Notes under the pieces: generated by a model
Databases searched by the model: none
What the model was told of the DNA's origin: nothing
What the model saw: only the letters and a program-made list of their open reading frames with translations
Shown here: positions 1 through 9,079 of the stretch, in pieces
Position numbering within the stretch: the stretch's first letter is position 1
Layout of the letters: each line of letters starts with the position of its first letter
Assembly: GCA_035531535.1 (NCBI GenBank)
Contig: DATKSV010000027.1
Span: 1 to 64,000 of the forward strand
Length of the DNA stretch: 64,000 nucleotides
Direction: 5' to 3'
Origin: AG-12 sp035531535
GTDB taxonomy: Bacteria; Chloroflexota; Dormibacteria; Aeolococcales; Bog-877
Position numbers and translations under genes: made by a program

Positions 1-2
1 CG

Positions 3-335
3 CTCACCAACTCCCCCCGGGCCGTCGCCATCGATCAGCTGGGCAATGCCGGCATCCTCAATTTCCTCGAGGAAACCATCTCGGCCGACGAGGTGCGCCG
101 CCTTAAGCCCGCCCCTGAGCCGTACCGCTTGCTAGCCGAGCGCATGGACGTCCCGGTTGATTGTGTGATGCTGGTGGCCGCCCACGCCTGGGATGTCAGC
201 GGAGCTCTGGCCGTCGGCTGCCGGGCGGCGTTCATCGGGCGCTCAGGGGCAGTCCCCTCGCCCGTAGGTCCGCAGGCCGAGTTGGTGCTGTCTGACATCG
301 AGGAACTTTCCCGGGCGCTCTCGCTAAAAAGTTGA
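3..335 (+). CDS. Haloacid dehalogenase type II, C-terminal part (cut by window edge)
   Basis: The reading frame is open from the first bases, so only the C-terminal ~110 residues are present and the true start lies outside the window. The translation begins with a TNSP segment (HAD motif II region), then a KPAPEPY motif (motif III lysine with the following P-x-P-x-x-Y) and VAAHAWDVSGA (motif IV region). This pattern is typical of L-2-haloacid dehalogenases (HAD subfamily type II), cytosolic enzymes that hydrolyse 2-halo acids through an aspartyl ester. The nucleophile aspartate would be in the missing part. The substrate cannot be inferred; many family members are general phosphatase-like hydrolases. 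Confidence 0.75.
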   Translation, partial: LTNSPRAVAIDQLGNAGILNFLEETISADEVRRLKPAPEPYRLLAERMDVPVDCVMLVAAHAWDVSGALAVGCRAAFIGRSGAVPSPVGPQAELVLSDIEELSRALSLKS

Positions 336-372
336 GAGAGTGCGGCAGCGCCTGCGGTCAAGTCTTGCCATA

Positions 373-396
373 ACCGTTCCTACTGCGTGCCCATAA
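373..396 (+). repeat. 24-nt dispersed repeat, copy 1
   Basis: ACCGTTCCTACTG then a C, then GTGCCCATAA. It matches 23 of 24 bases of a second copy at 37451-37474 on the same strand. Both copies lie in non-coding or weakly coding DNA near gene ends. It could be an insertion-sequence end or a shared regulatory element; which one cannot be told from two copies. Confidence 0.45.
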
Positions 397-718
397 TAGT
401 GAACCTGGATCGTGCCCTTAGCGTCTGCGGTCCGACTGTCCAGGCGACCACCCGCGGCGGCGGCAGTGCGGTCGCCGGGCTAGGCTGCGGCGAAGGTGGA
501 CGCGGCACGGTGAAATGCTCCCCAGCGCGCATGCTCAGGGCGAGCCCGTAATCGGCCCCGATCCCCTGCGCCAACTCAAACTTGAGGAGATCCAGCGCCA
601 CCAGGGCGCGTGCCGACTCGATCAGGGGCTCCACTCGAGTAGGCCAATTGCTGGGGGAGAGCAGCGCCGCCTCGCCGGCGAGCCGGAGGTGAAGCTCCGC
701 GTCGAAGTTGAGGCTCAT
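380..718 (-). CDS. Small hypothetical protein
   Basis: A 112-residue reading frame downstream of the aldo-keto reductase gene on the same strand. The first ~80 residues have a protein-like composition: alternating hydrophobic and acidic helices rich in Leu, Ala and Glu. The last 30 are proline- and arginine-rich and may be readthrough of low-complexity DNA. I recognise no domain, and no Shine-Dalgarno is visible before the ATG. The 3' end overlaps the 24-nt repeat at 373-396, so the final codons come from repeat sequence. It could be a truncated gene or a spurious frame. Confidence 0.35.
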   Translation of the reverse strand: MSLNFDAELHLRLAGEAALLSPSNWPTRVEPLIESARALVALDLLKFELAQGIGADYGLALSMRAGEHFTVPRPPSPQPSPATALPPPRVVAWTVGPQTLRARSRFTIMGTQ

Positions 719-806
719 CGCGGGCGGGCGCGGCGTTGTTCCTGCTCATGCCGTTCCCAGAGGTTACCGCAGCGCCAGGCCGCCCTCACATGCCTCCGGA
801 CGCCGG

Positions 807-1778
807 TCACGCCTCCTGGATGATCGCGTCGATCCGCTGCAGAACCGAATCGGTGAGCTTGGGCAGCAGCGCCAGCGCCTGCAGGTTCTCCTCGACCTGC
901 TGCACGCTGGTGGCCCCGGTAATGACCGAGGAGACATGGGGATTGCGAGCGCACCAGGCGATCGCCAGCTGAGCCGGGGTGCAGTCGAGCTCGCGGGCCA
1001 GATCGAGCAGTTGGCGTACCGCCGCATTGCGAGTCGGGTCGGATAGCTCCTCGCGCAACCATTCGTAGCCCGGCAGCGCGGCGCGACTGTCCGCCGGGAC
1101 CCCGTCCAGGTACTTGCCGGTCAGCACTCCCGAGGCCAGCGGGCTCCAGGTGGTCAGCCCCAGCCCACACTCGCCGTAGAGGCGGAGGTACTCCTCCTCG
1201 ACCCGAACGCGGTTGAAGAGGTTGTACTCGGGCTGCTCCATCGCCGGTTTGTGCAGATGATGGCGCTCAGCGATCTCAAAGGCGGCGCGGATGTCGCCGG
1301 CCGGCCACTCCGACGTTCCCCAGTAGAGCGCCTGGCCCCGACTGACGATGTCGTGCATCGCCCAGACCGTCTCCTCGACCGTGGTCTCTGGGTCGGGTCG
1401 GTGGCAGAAGACCAGGTCCACGAAGTCGAGCTGGAGGCGTTCCAGCGACGCCTCCATGGCTTGGAGCAGGTACTTGCGGTTGAGCGTGTTCTCGGTGTTG
1501 ACGCCCTGGTGCAGGCCCCAGAAGAACTTGGTCGAGACCACGTAGCTGTGGCGCGGCCAGCCGGCGCGGCGCAGCGCCTGGCCCATGATCCGCTCCGACT
1601 CGCCGCGGGCGTAGACCTCGGCGTTGTCGAAGAAGTTGACCCCGCCATCGTGGGCCGCGGTCATGCACTGCAGGGCCAGCTCCTCGTCCATCTGGTTGCC
1701 GAAGGTCACCCATGACCCCAGCGAGAGCAGGCTGACCCTGAGACCGGATCGGCCCAGGCGACGGTAGACCATGCTCAT
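807..1778 (-). CDS. Aldo-keto reductase, Kv-beta-like subfamily
   Basis: NADPH-dependent cytosolic oxidoreductase of about 323 residues with a TIM-barrel fold. The usual catalytic tetrad is readable: Asp and Tyr in DNAEVY, Lys in STKFF, and His in FCHRPDP. The N-terminus YRRLGRSGLRVS and the segments GSWVTFGNQ and YNLFNR are characteristic of the AKR group related to potassium-channel beta subunits and YghZ. The frame is open further upstream, but the ATG at 1778 was chosen because an AGGAG lies about 8 nt before it and family similarity begins there. The physiological substrate cannot be inferred. It is the first of three aldo-keto reductases in this window. Confidence 0.88.
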   Translation of the reverse strand: MSMVYRRLGRSGLRVSLLSLGSWVTFGNQMDEELALQCMTAAHDGGVNFFDNAEVYARGESERIMGQALRRAGWPRHSYVVSTKFFWGLHQGVNTENTLNRKYLLQAMEASLERLQLDFVDLVFCHRPDPETTVEETVWAMHDIVSRGQALYWGTSEWPAGDIRAAFEIAERHHLHKPAMEQPEYNLFNRVRVEEEYLRLYGECGLGLTTWSPLASGVLTGKYLDGVPADSRAALPGYEWLREELSDPTRNAAVRQLLDLARELDCTPAQLAIAWCARNPHVSSVITGATSVQQVEENLQALALLPKLTDSVLQRIDAIIQEA

Positions 1779-2086
1779 GGGCAAGTGCTCCTCAGCTCGG
1801 ACGAGAGGGCGGCCGCCCCGTGGTCGGTGCCGGTGCAAGCTCTCATATCGCCTCCCAATTGATCGCTGCCCGACGGGCCCGCGCCGGGCGGCGCGGGGCT
1901 ACCACCTCCGCCGGGGCGACGCCCGTCCCAGGATACCGTGGTCGGGATCGGCCAATTCCCGGAGCGACTGGGCCCGCTGCCTCTGAGTCTTCGCACCGCC
2001 CAGCTGAGGGCCACTTGGAACGCGCCCGCCCGAATCCACGGGGTACAGGCCTCTGGCGGGCGCCCCAGGGGGACCGTAGGTTGCCG

Positions 2087-2737
2087 ATGTCGATTGACCC
2101 AGCCGACCATGGTCCTCACCATGGTCACATGCGTGGCTCCTGCCGGGTCTACCTGGAGAGTGGCAAGACCTGGGTGTTCGCGGTTGCCCTGGAGTGGCCC
2201 GGATGGTGCCGTCGTGGCCGCGGCGAGGCCGCTGCCTTGCAGGCGTTGGTCGACCACGCACCTCGCTACGCGGCCGCCATCGGACCCTCGTTCTCGGCCG
2301 AGCCGCTCCAGGTGGTCGGCCACGTGTCCGGTGCGAAATGGACCGATTTCGGGGCGCCGGGCCCGGCCGAGCCCTGGGACAGCGAGCCCTTGAGCGCGGC
2401 GGAGGCGACCCGGTTTGCCCAGATTGTGGAAGCTTGCTGGGGCTGCCTTGACAGGGTCCGCGAATCGGCCCCTGAGACCCTGCGCAAGGGGCCCCGGGGC
2501 GGCGGACGCGACCGCGATGCCGTCATCGAGCACGTGCGCGAGAGAGAGCGCAGCTACGCTCGCAAGCTGGGCTTGATGCTGGGCCCGAGCACCTCCTGGC
2601 CGGAGCAGCGCTCGGCCCTGGCAACCGCGATTGGATCGGGATCCAGTGCGGGCGGCTGGACCGTCCGTCAAGCCGCCCAGCGCTGCGCCTGGCACCTGCT
2701 CGACCATGCCTGGGAGATAGAGGACAAGAGCACCTGA
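2087..2737 (+). CDS. Conserved hypothetical protein, possibly DinB-like
   Basis: Product of about 216 residues (or 202 from the in-frame ATG at 2129). It begins with a short beta-rich segment, VYLESGKTWVFAVALEWPGW, followed by helical sequence and a C-terminus RCAWHLLDHAWEIED that recalls DinB/YfiT-type four-helix proteins, which usually end on a His-containing helix. I do not recognise a specific family and no catalytic set is certain. The frame is open much further upstream, to 1820, but that part overlaps the divergent aldo-keto reductase promoter region and is proline/arginine-rich, so it was excluded. Confidence 0.6.
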   Translation: MSIDPADHGPHHGHMRGSCRVYLESGKTWVFAVALEWPGWCRRGRGEAAALQALVDHAPRYAAAIGPSFSAEPLQVVGHVSGAKWTDFGAPGPAEPWDSEPLSAAEATRFAQIVEACWGCLDRVRESAPETLRKGPRGGGRDRDAVIEHVRERERSYARKLGLMLGPSTSWPEQRSALATAIGSGSSAGGWTVRQAAQRCAWHLLDHAWEIEDKST

Positions 2738-3086
2738 CCCGGGGCAGGTCAAGCTCCGGTCCGTTCCAGCAGCTCAGAGCGGAGTTAACCCGGTCGCCAG
2801 CCCCTCCACTCCCGTTGGCACGGGAGACAATTGCCGGCACTTCGGATTGCAGTGGGGCGCGGTATCCCGGCCACCCAAGCGAAGCTGCGAAATCGCCGCG
2901 CGCCAAGAGCTCGTCCTCCCCGCGCGGCCGGTAGTCGATCCCGCTGCGGAACAGGGTCTTCGTCCCGTCGACCGACCTCGCAGAGACTTGGAGCCGTCGA
3001 TCCGGCGCTGGACTGCCGGGCCTGGGGCCGACCCGCGCGCTGACCATCGGCCTGTGAGGGGATGGCCGGTCGCGCAGTCCTGGGCC
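2738..3086. other. Intergenic stretch without a confident gene
   Basis: About 350 bases between a plus-strand gene and a convergent lipoprotein gene. On the minus strand around 2790-3030 one frame reads a protein-like segment (FRSGIDYRPRGEDELLARG and following) but it has no clear start and runs into the antisense of the neighbouring gene. It may be the relic of a small gene. Nothing else is seen. Confidence 0.4.
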
Positions 3087-4190
3087 TCACCAGGATGCCC
3101 CTCTGATCCCGTAGCTGGCGTCCGGATAGACGTGCACGAGGTGCAGGTCAACCCCATCGAAGACGTACAGCCAGTCTCGGGCCTGGCCGCCCGGCCCGGT
3201 GGCCGGAGGAGCCTGATATTGATCCACCAGAACCGATCGGCCGCCCCCGGCGACGGACAGCCAGGTCGGGTCGGAGCCGGGCTTCAGCGCGAAGGTGGCG
3301 GTCGCGGAGAGACGGTCCGAAAGCTGTACCAGGTGGGCCGGCCCCATGCCTGCATACCCACAGGTCTCGACCGCCGCGATTCCCCAGGCGTCGAACGCGG
3401 CCGCGGTGTAGCCGCAACCGCTGGGAGCGGCCACCAGTCGGACTCCCGCCATCTCCGAGGAGTGGACGGTGGAGGCGACCGCCAGCTCGCCCAGATGCCA
3501 GGCGGGACACGCTCCCTGGATCAGGGGACCGCCGCCGGGGGCGAGCGACGAGGGGTTGAAGGTGAATGTGAGCTGAGCTGTGCTCGCACTCCAGGAGGGC
3601 GGGGACATCTGGTGGCACGGCGCGGCGTCGGCCCCGATGGTCAGATCGCGCCCGCCAGCCAGGGAGCGGATCACGATGTGGGGATCGGCGAAGGAAGTCG
3701 TGCAGCCGCTCTCCAGGTAGGCGACCCGATCCCCAGCGGGATTGGGCACGGCGTCGCCCACCAGCTGCGAGTTGCCGAAACTCCAGGTTCTGGACGGCCG
3801 AGAGCCGCCCGGGCTCAGCTCGAGGATTGACGAGTGACAGCTGTTGGGGGCGGGATCGCCTCCCTCGGTGTCATTGCGAAAGCGGGGCCCGGAGGCGGTC
3901 GTGACCCAGATCTGACCGGAACTGGACGTGACCGAGCTGACCACTTGGGTCCCGGCTGGCGCGGACTGGATCTGGCCCAGCGCCCGGCCCGAGGGGAGCG
4001 AAAACCTCTCCAGGTGAGGGCGACCCGTCCCCACCACTGAGATGGCGACGAAGGACTCGGTGGCGGTCGCACCACCGGGTGCCAAATGGCGGGCGGGCGC
4101 CGGATGCCCTGGCCCAGCCCCGCAGGCCGTGAGCAGCAGCCCACCGGCCCCGATCAACGCCGCCGCCAACCAGCTTCTCGAGCCGAGCAC
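3087..4190 (-). CDS. Secreted lipoprotein, unknown function
   Basis: About 367 residues. The GTG at 4190 was chosen as start because GGAGG precedes it by 7 nt. It opens with an Arg-Ser-Trp n-region, a hydrophobic stretch and a lipobox LLTAC, so the mature protein should be lipid-anchored on the outer face of the membrane. The mature part is rich in Gly, Ser, Thr and Pro with repeated short beta-like segments such as QIWVTTASG and DRVAYLESG, plus several cysteines. This fits a beta-propeller-like periplasmic/extracytoplasmic protein, but no family is recognised. The same frame continues far upstream as an open shadow of the MFS gene; that part is not coding. Confidence 0.7.
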   Translation of the reverse strand: MLGSRSWLAAALIGAGGLLLTACGAGPGHPAPARHLAPGGATATESFVAISVVGTGRPHLERFSLPSGRALGQIQSAPAGTQVVSSVTSSSGQIWVTTASGPRFRNDTEGGDPAPNSCHSSILELSPGGSRPSRTWSFGNSQLVGDAVPNPAGDRVAYLESGCTTSFADPHIVIRSLAGGRDLTIGADAAPCHQMSPPSWSASTAQLTFTFNPSSLAPGGGPLIQGACPAWHLGELAVASTVHSSEMAGVRLVAAPSGCGYTAAAFDAWGIAAVETCGYAGMGPAHLVQLSDRLSATATFALKPGSDPTWLSVAGGGRSVLVDQYQAPPATGPGGQARDWLYVFDGVDLHLVHVYPDASYGIRGASW

Positions 4191-4489
4191 ACCCTGGCCT
4201 CCGATCCGCGGCCTCCGTTGAGGAGTCAATCCGCGCAGCCGCGCCAGCTCCGCCGTGAGATTGTGGCACCAGGTTGGATCACCCGCTCTTCGAGGGTCGC
4301 GGCGGAGCCCGGGATCTCGCACATGGCGGTCATCGCTAACCGACTGGTCGAGGCGGTCATCGGCTGGAGGAGGTGGTCGCCTCGCCTTCCTGGGCGCCCG
4401 GCCCAGCTTTCCGGGTCCAGCTCTGCTCGCCGGTGTCACTGGTTCAGCACCGACGCCTGGCGGAACCTGTCGCCCGCGGGAGCTTCCGG

Positions 4490-5809
4490 CTAGCTTGGGA
4501 GTCGAGGAGGCGGCCCGTCGCGTCCCTCTGGAGGAGATGGAGCTGGCTGCCGCCTGGGCTGCGGCCTCCAGGGGCCGAAAAGCACCCCGTATAGCACCGC
4601 GTTGGCGAGCTGGAAGAGCGCCGCCAGCTCGAATGGCGCCGCCAGGCTCACCTCGTCGAACAGATAGCCGGCCAGCACCTGGCTCCCCGCCATGGTTCCC
4701 TGGGCGGGGAGATTTGACAGTGCTGCCACACTGGCGCGCTCTTGCGGATCGGCCATGTCCTGAGTGAACGACTGGCGCAGGGGCAGCCCGACTCTCTGGA
4801 CCACCATGCGGACGAAGTAGATCCCCCCGGCCAGCCAGAAGGCGGGGGCCAAGACCATCGGCACCAGCAGTATTCCGGTGACGGCTCTCACCGCCACGAT
4901 TGCTGGAACCGTCCCCAGCCAGCGTCCGATCGAGGCCGCCGACAGGGTGGACACCAAAGAGCCCAGGTTGACCAGGGCGAACAGCAGGCCGATCTCTCCT
5001 GGCGTGGCGCCGTAGCGGACGAAGAGCCAGTAGCTCATGAAGGGGCCGAACATGCCGATGGCGACGCCGTTCACGCTGTTGGTCACCCAGAAGCGCCAGA
5101 GCACCGGCCAGGAGCGGCGGGGCCAGCGGATCCGGGCCCGCCCGCTTCTGGGTGGGCGGGGCTGGTGCTTCTCTCGGAGCCAAAGAGCCATCACTCCAGC
5201 CCCGGCGGCGAGGACCGCGGCCGCCAGAAAGGCCGGACGGTAGACAACGGTGGCGGCGGCCAGGGAGAGATGGGGACGGGTGTGCGCCAGCCCGGCCAAC
5301 AGCCCTCCGAACAGGGCCCCGAGCGCGGAGGCGAACGCCAGCCTCCCGAAGGCCGCCGCGCGGACTGGTCCGGGAGCGCTCTCAGCGACGAAAGCGGACT
5401 CGGCGGGTTGGTAGGGACCCACACTTCCGCCGCCGGCTCCCGCTCCTCGTCCGAAGGTCCCGAGTGCCGCGAACACGAACAGGACAATCGGCTCCCTGAA
5501 CAGCGCGTAGACGAGCGCGGCCACCGCCGCCAGGAGAGGGATGGCCACCAGGAAGGGCTTGCGCCCGAACCGATCCGAGAGCAGGCCAATGAGGGTCGCC
5601 ATGGCCGCCGAGGTGGCGGTCACTGTGAGGAACAGGAAGCCGAGCTCGAGCGCCGAGAAGCCCTCGGCGGCCAGATAGAGGGCGGTGACCACCCCGGCGA
5701 TGCCCCTGGCTGCGCTCATGGTCAGCCTGGCCCCGAGCACGACCCTGAGGTTGGGATCGATCCACTCTGGCCAGAGCAAACGGAGCCAGGCCCGCACCCG
5801 ATCAGCCAC
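4490..5809 (-). CDS. MFS transporter
   Basis: Integral membrane transporter of 439 residues with about twelve hydrophobic segments. The MFS signature between helices 2 and 3 is visible as GLLSDRFGRKPFLV. A longer-than-average charged loop (REKHQPRPPRSGR) separates the two halves, and the C-terminal tail is proline/arginine-rich and cytosolic. It lies 48 nt downstream of a MarR regulator on the same strand, so the pair is probably one transcript in which the regulator controls efflux of a small toxic molecule. The substrate is unknown. The 299 bases between this gene and the lipoprotein gene hold nothing I can name. Confidence 0.85.
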   Translation of the reverse strand: MADRVRAWLRLLWPEWIDPNLRVVLGARLTMSAARGIAGVVTALYLAAEGFSALELGFLFLTVTATSAAMATLIGLLSDRFGRKPFLVAIPLLAAVAALVYALFREPIVLFVFAALGTFGRGAGAGGGSVGPYQPAESAFVAESAPGPVRAAAFGRLAFASALGALFGGLLAGLAHTRPHLSLAAATVVYRPAFLAAAVLAAGAGVMALWLREKHQPRPPRSGRARIRWPRRSWPVLWRFWVTNSVNGVAIGMFGPFMSYWLFVRYGATPGEIGLLFALVNLGSLVSTLSAASIGRWLGTVPAIVAVRAVTGILLVPMVLAPAFWLAGGIYFVRMVVQRVGLPLRQSFTQDMADPQERASVAALSNLPAQGTMAGSQVLAGYLFDEVSLAAPFELAALFQLANAVLYGVLFGPWRPQPRRQPAPSPPEGRDGPPPRLPS

Positions 5810-5857
5810 CGCGCGGGGGCCGGTCGGGCTCGGTGGCGAGAGCGGTTGGGGTGGAGC

Positions 5858-6352
5858 TCATGGCCAGCTATGGCCCAGCAGGTCAGCGAGTGACTCCAGG
5901 CCGGGGAGGGCATCGAGCACCGCCTGGCGCTCAGCGTCGGGCATCTCCCGCAGGGCCGCCTCCAGCCGATGGGCGCGCACCGAGCGCAACTTCCGGTGCC
6001 GGCGACGACCCTCGGGGGTCGCCTCCACCACGGCCGCTCGATGGTCCTCAGGGTCGATGGCTCTGGTCACCACCCCCGTGGCCGCCATCCGGGAGAGCAT
6101 TCGGGAGAGCATGGTGGGGTTGACGCCCTCGGCCTCGGCCAGCGCTGACGGCCGGATTCGGCCGCGCCGGACGATCGTGGCCAGCGCCGAGAACTCCGCC
6201 TGGGTGAGATCGCTGCCGCCCTCAATCGCGCGCAGGCGCCGCCCCAGCTTCAGGATCGCCGCCCGCAGCCGGGCCCCTCCGGCGGGGTCCGGCCCAGCTT
6301 GGGTCAGGCTGTGAAGGTCTCCCGGCGGTCGTGGCGAGGGCTCCCCGGGCAT
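5858..6352 (-). CDS. MarR-family transcriptional regulator
   Basis: DNA-binding repressor of about 164 residues. The winged-helix core is visible: LTQAEFSALATI, then RPSALAEAEGVNPTMLSRML (helix-turn-helix) and the wing DPEDHRAAVVEATPEG, followed by a C-terminal dimerisation helix. MarR proteins bind as dimers to short inverted repeats and release DNA on binding a phenolic or similar ligand. It is first in a two-gene unit with an MFS transporter. The start ATG is only 6 nt from an AATAAT -10-like box that overlaps a TTGC/GCAA dyad, suggesting autoregulation of a leaderless message. Confidence 0.88.
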   Translation of the reverse strand: MPGEPSPRPPGDLHSLTQAGPDPAGGARLRAAILKLGRRLRAIEGGSDLTQAEFSALATIVRRGRIRPSALAEAEGVNPTMLSRMLSRMAATGVVTRAIDPEDHRAAVVEATPEGRRRHRKLRSVRAHRLEAALREMPDAERQAVLDALPGLESLADLLGHSWP

Positions 6353-6353
6353 G

Positions 6354-6387
6354 CCTTAATTATTGCTTACCGCCAGGCAAGTATCCA
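6354..6387 (-). promoter_or_regulatory. Putative promoter/operator of the MarR-MFS unit
   Basis: On the minus strand AATAAT (6364-6359) is followed by 6 nt and then the MarR ATG at 6352. A TTGC...GCAA dyad at 6363-6380 with a 10-nt centre overlaps this box. That is the usual layout of a MarR autoregulatory operator. The -35 region is weak. Confidence 0.5.
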
Positions 6388-6485
6388 GGGTGGAGAATGG
6401 CGACCACCATGGAGTCTGGTCTAAGGCGACCGTCAAGCGGCGTCCGCGCCCGCTCAGCTGGGCAGGCGGCGAGCTTCGAAAGCGG

Positions 6486-7646
6486 TCAAGCCAGAGCCGC
6501 TGCGATCCGGGCCAGCATCTCCTCCAGGACCGGCCGCGTCGTCCCGAAATTGAGCCTGGAGTGGCCGGAGCCGGAGGCACCGAAGTCGGCCCCTGGGGAG
6601 AGGGCGACCTTGGCGTGCTCTTTCAGCCATCCGGCGGGGTCGTCTCCAAGTCCCAGCGGGCGCAGGTCGAGCCAGGCGAGGTAAGTCGCCTCGGGTGGGC
6701 GGATCGCCACTCTCGGCAGATGCTGGGCGAGGTAAGCGACCAGGAAATCCCGGTTCGACGAGAGGGCCCGGAGCGCCGCCTCCAGCCAGGCGCCGGCTCC
6801 CTCCCATGCCGCCAGGGCGGCCACCATCCCCAAAACGGAGACGCTCCCCCTGGCGTGGGCCGGGAAGCGCTCGAACCGGTCCCGGAGCGAGTCCGAGCCG
6901 AAGGCGGCGACCGCACAGCGCAGGCCAGCCAAATTGAAGGCCTTGCTGGCGGACGAGAGGGTCACCGTGCGCTCCGATGACGCACTGTCAAGGGCGCCAA
7001 AGGCAAGGTGCGTCGCCCCCGCCAAGGTGAGGTCGGCATGGATCTCGTCACTGATAACGGTGAGGTCTCGGTCGCGGGCGATGGCGGCGATGCCCTCCAG
7101 CTCGGCCCTGGTGAAGCTGCGACCGGTCGGGTTGTGCGGGTTGCAGAGCAGGAGCATCCGCGCTCCTTGGTCGCGGAGCAGGGAGTCGAGGGCTGCCAGG
7201 TCGACCTCGAAGCGCTCCTCTCCAGCCACCAGGTCGCAAGCCAACAGGCGCCGCCCGGTGTCCGCCACCGCGCTGAAGAAGGGGGGGTAGGCCGGGGTGA
7301 GACAGGCGATCCCGTCCCCCGGCTCGGTGAAGGCGAGCACGCAAACATAGATTGCCTGGACGACATCGGACACCACGACCACCCGGTCCGGATCGACCAC
7401 CAGCTGATAGCGGGCCCTCACCCGCCTGGAGAAGGCACTCCGCACCGAAGCATCAAGCGAGGGGTCTGGATAGCCGAGATCATCACTCGACACCAGGGCG
7501 TCGATGGCCGCTCGGATCTCCGGTGCGATCGGGAAGTCCATATCGGCGACCCAGGCCGCGATCGCAGCCGACCCATCGCGGTGCCATTTGACCCCGGTGC
7601 GCCCCTGCAACTCCGCCCTGGAGTAGCGCTCGAGGTCATACCGCAT
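6486..7646 (-). CDS. patB: PatB/MalY-type PLP C-S lyase (cystathionine beta-lyase like)
   Basis: Fold-type I PLP enzyme of about 386 residues. Visible features are an N-terminal VKWHRDG segment, the PLP-ring stacking region DVVQAIYVCV, CNPHNPTG (Asn contact to cofactor), ISDEIHADL (Asp contact), the Schiff-base Lys in SSASKAFNLAGL, and RLNFGTTR (substrate carboxylate Arg). The Asp-Met-Asp-Phe-Pro segment near residue 36 is typical of MalY/PatB C-S lyases, which split cystathionine or cysteine conjugates to pyruvate, ammonia and a thiol. The ATG at 7646 has an excellent GGAGGTGAGC in front. It is transcribed alone as far as can be seen. Confidence 0.85.
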   Translation of the reverse strand: MRYDLERYSRAELQGRTGVKWHRDGSAAIAAWVADMDFPIAPEIRAAIDALVSSDDLGYPDPSLDASVRSAFSRRVRARYQLVVDPDRVVVVSDVVQAIYVCVLAFTEPGDGIACLTPAYPPFFSAVADTGRRLLACDLVAGEERFEVDLAALDSLLRDQGARMLLLCNPHNPTGRSFTRAELEGIAAIARDRDLTVISDEIHADLTLAGATHLAFGALDSASSERTVTLSSASKAFNLAGLRCAVAAFGSDSLRDRFERFPAHARGSVSVLGMVAALAAWEGAGAWLEAALRALSSNRDFLVAYLAQHLPRVAIRPPEATYLAWLDLRPLGLGDDPAGWLKEHAKVALSPGADFGASGSGHSRLNFGTTRPVLEEMLARIAAALA

Positions 7647-7997
7647 GCTCACCTCCGACTGGTCCGTAATGTGCCGCCGACCTTCTGGAAGAGGTGGAAT
7701 ACCAGTCTCATCGACCAACACATTAGTGGATCCGGGGCGTCCTTCAGGGCCGGCCCCGGCCCTGGCCCGGCGGCCCTGCGGAGTCCGCCTTCGAGCTCGC
7801 GGCCAAGAGCCAGGGAGCGACCTGGCCAGGACTAACCGCCATCTCTTGGCTCCTGCCCGGGGCGGCCACCACCCTCCCCCTCCATCGGGCCAGCGGCCCT
7901 CGGGCCCTGTTCCTCAGCCGGCCGCAGTGCCGGCCCCGGCTGCGAGTAAGCTGGCGTCAACGGCGTTGGCATCCGGCCTAGCAGAGGTGGGAAGTGG

Positions 7998-9029
7998 ATG
8001 GCGCTGCCCTATACGGCGGCTGCGGCGCGATATGAGCAGATGGAGTACCGCCGGGTCGGTCGTTCCGGTCTGAAGCTTCCCGCGATCTCCTTGGGACTGT
8101 GGCAAAACTTCGGAGCCGAACAGCGTCTGGAGACCAGCCGGGCGATCCTGCTCCGGGCGTTCGACCTGGGCGTGACCCACTTCGACCTCGCCAACAACTA
8201 CGGGCCGCCGTACGGGTCGGCGGAGGAGACCTTTGGCCTGGTCCTAGCGCGGGATCTAAAACCCTACCGCGACGAGCTCGTGATCTCGACCAAGGCAGGG
8301 TATGACATGTGGCCTGGCCCCTACGGGGAGTGGGGCTCGCGCAAGTACCTGGTCGCCAGCCTCGACCAGAGCCTGCGCCGGATGGGGCTGGACTACGTGG
8401 ACATCTTCTACTCCCATCGGTACGACCCGGAGACCCCGCTCGAGGAGACCATGGGAGCCCTCGCCAGCTCGGTGAAGCAGGGCAAAGCCCTTTACGTCGG
8501 AATCTCGTCGTACTCTCCCCAGCACACCCGGGAGGCGGCGAAGCTGCTGCGAGAGATGGGGGTCCCCTTGTTGATTCACCAGCCGTCCTACTCGTTGCTG
8601 AACCGCTGGATCGAAAACGGTCTGCTGGAGGTGCTGGAGGAACTCGGGATCGGCTGCATCACCTTCTCCCCGCTGGCCCAGGGCATGCTCACCGACCGCT
8701 ATCTGGAGGGCATTCATGAGGGCTCGCGGGCGAGCCGGTCCGGCTCCCTGGATCGCCGCCTGCTGTCGGATGAGAACATGAAGAAGGTACGGGGGCTCAA
8801 CCAGATCGCGGCCAGACGCGGTCAGAGCCTCGCTCAGACGGCGGTGGCCTGGACCCTCAGGGACCCCCGTGTCAGCTCGACTCTGATCGGGGCGAGCAGC
8901 GTGGCCCAGCTCGAGACCAATGTTGCCGCCCTTGGGACGACGGGATTCACGCCAGCCGAGCTTGACGAGGTCGACGTTTACGCGACCGAGAGCGGCATCA
9001 ACCTGTGGGCCACGTCCAGCACGGCCTGA
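7998..9029 (+). CDS. yghZ: L-glyceraldehyde 3-phosphate reductase-like aldo-keto reductase
   Basis: Aldo-keto reductase of about 343 residues with strong YghZ-type signatures: LGLWQNFG, THFDLANNYGPPYGSAEE (catalytic Asp and Tyr), ISTKAGYDMWPGPYGE (catalytic Lys), SHRYDPETPLEETMGAL (catalytic His) and YVGISSYSP. E. coli YghZ reduces L-glyceraldehyde 3-phosphate, a toxic triose isomer, and methylglyoxal with NADPH. The ATG at 7998 follows a GGTGGGAAGTGG purine-rich stretch; a second ATG 42 nt downstream matches the family start better. It sits immediately upstream of the partial tRNA-Lys repeat, so it marks the core-genome side of the integrated element. Confidence 0.88.
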   Translation: MALPYTAAAARYEQMEYRRVGRSGLKLPAISLGLWQNFGAEQRLETSRAILLRAFDLGVTHFDLANNYGPPYGSAEETFGLVLARDLKPYRDELVISTKAGYDMWPGPYGEWGSRKYLVASLDQSLRRMGLDYVDIFYSHRYDPETPLEETMGALASSVKQGKALYVGISSYSPQHTREAAKLLREMGVPLLIHQPSYSLLNRWIENGLLEVLEELGIGCITFSPLAQGMLTDRYLEGIHEGSRASRSGSLDRRLLSDENMKKVRGLNQIAARRGQSLAQTAVAWTLRDPRVSSTLIGASSVAQLETNVAALGTTGFTPAELDEVDVYATESGINLWATSSTA

Positions 9030-9079
9030 GCCGACCGGTTCGAGAGGCCGGTTGGAAATGCGCAGAGCTGTCTGCTTCG

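Noticed and set aside
4191..5183. N-terminal extension of the lipoprotein frame to 698 residues
   Set aside because: It runs antiparallel in frame through the MFS transporter gene; a Shine-Dalgarno and signal peptide mark the real start at 4190.
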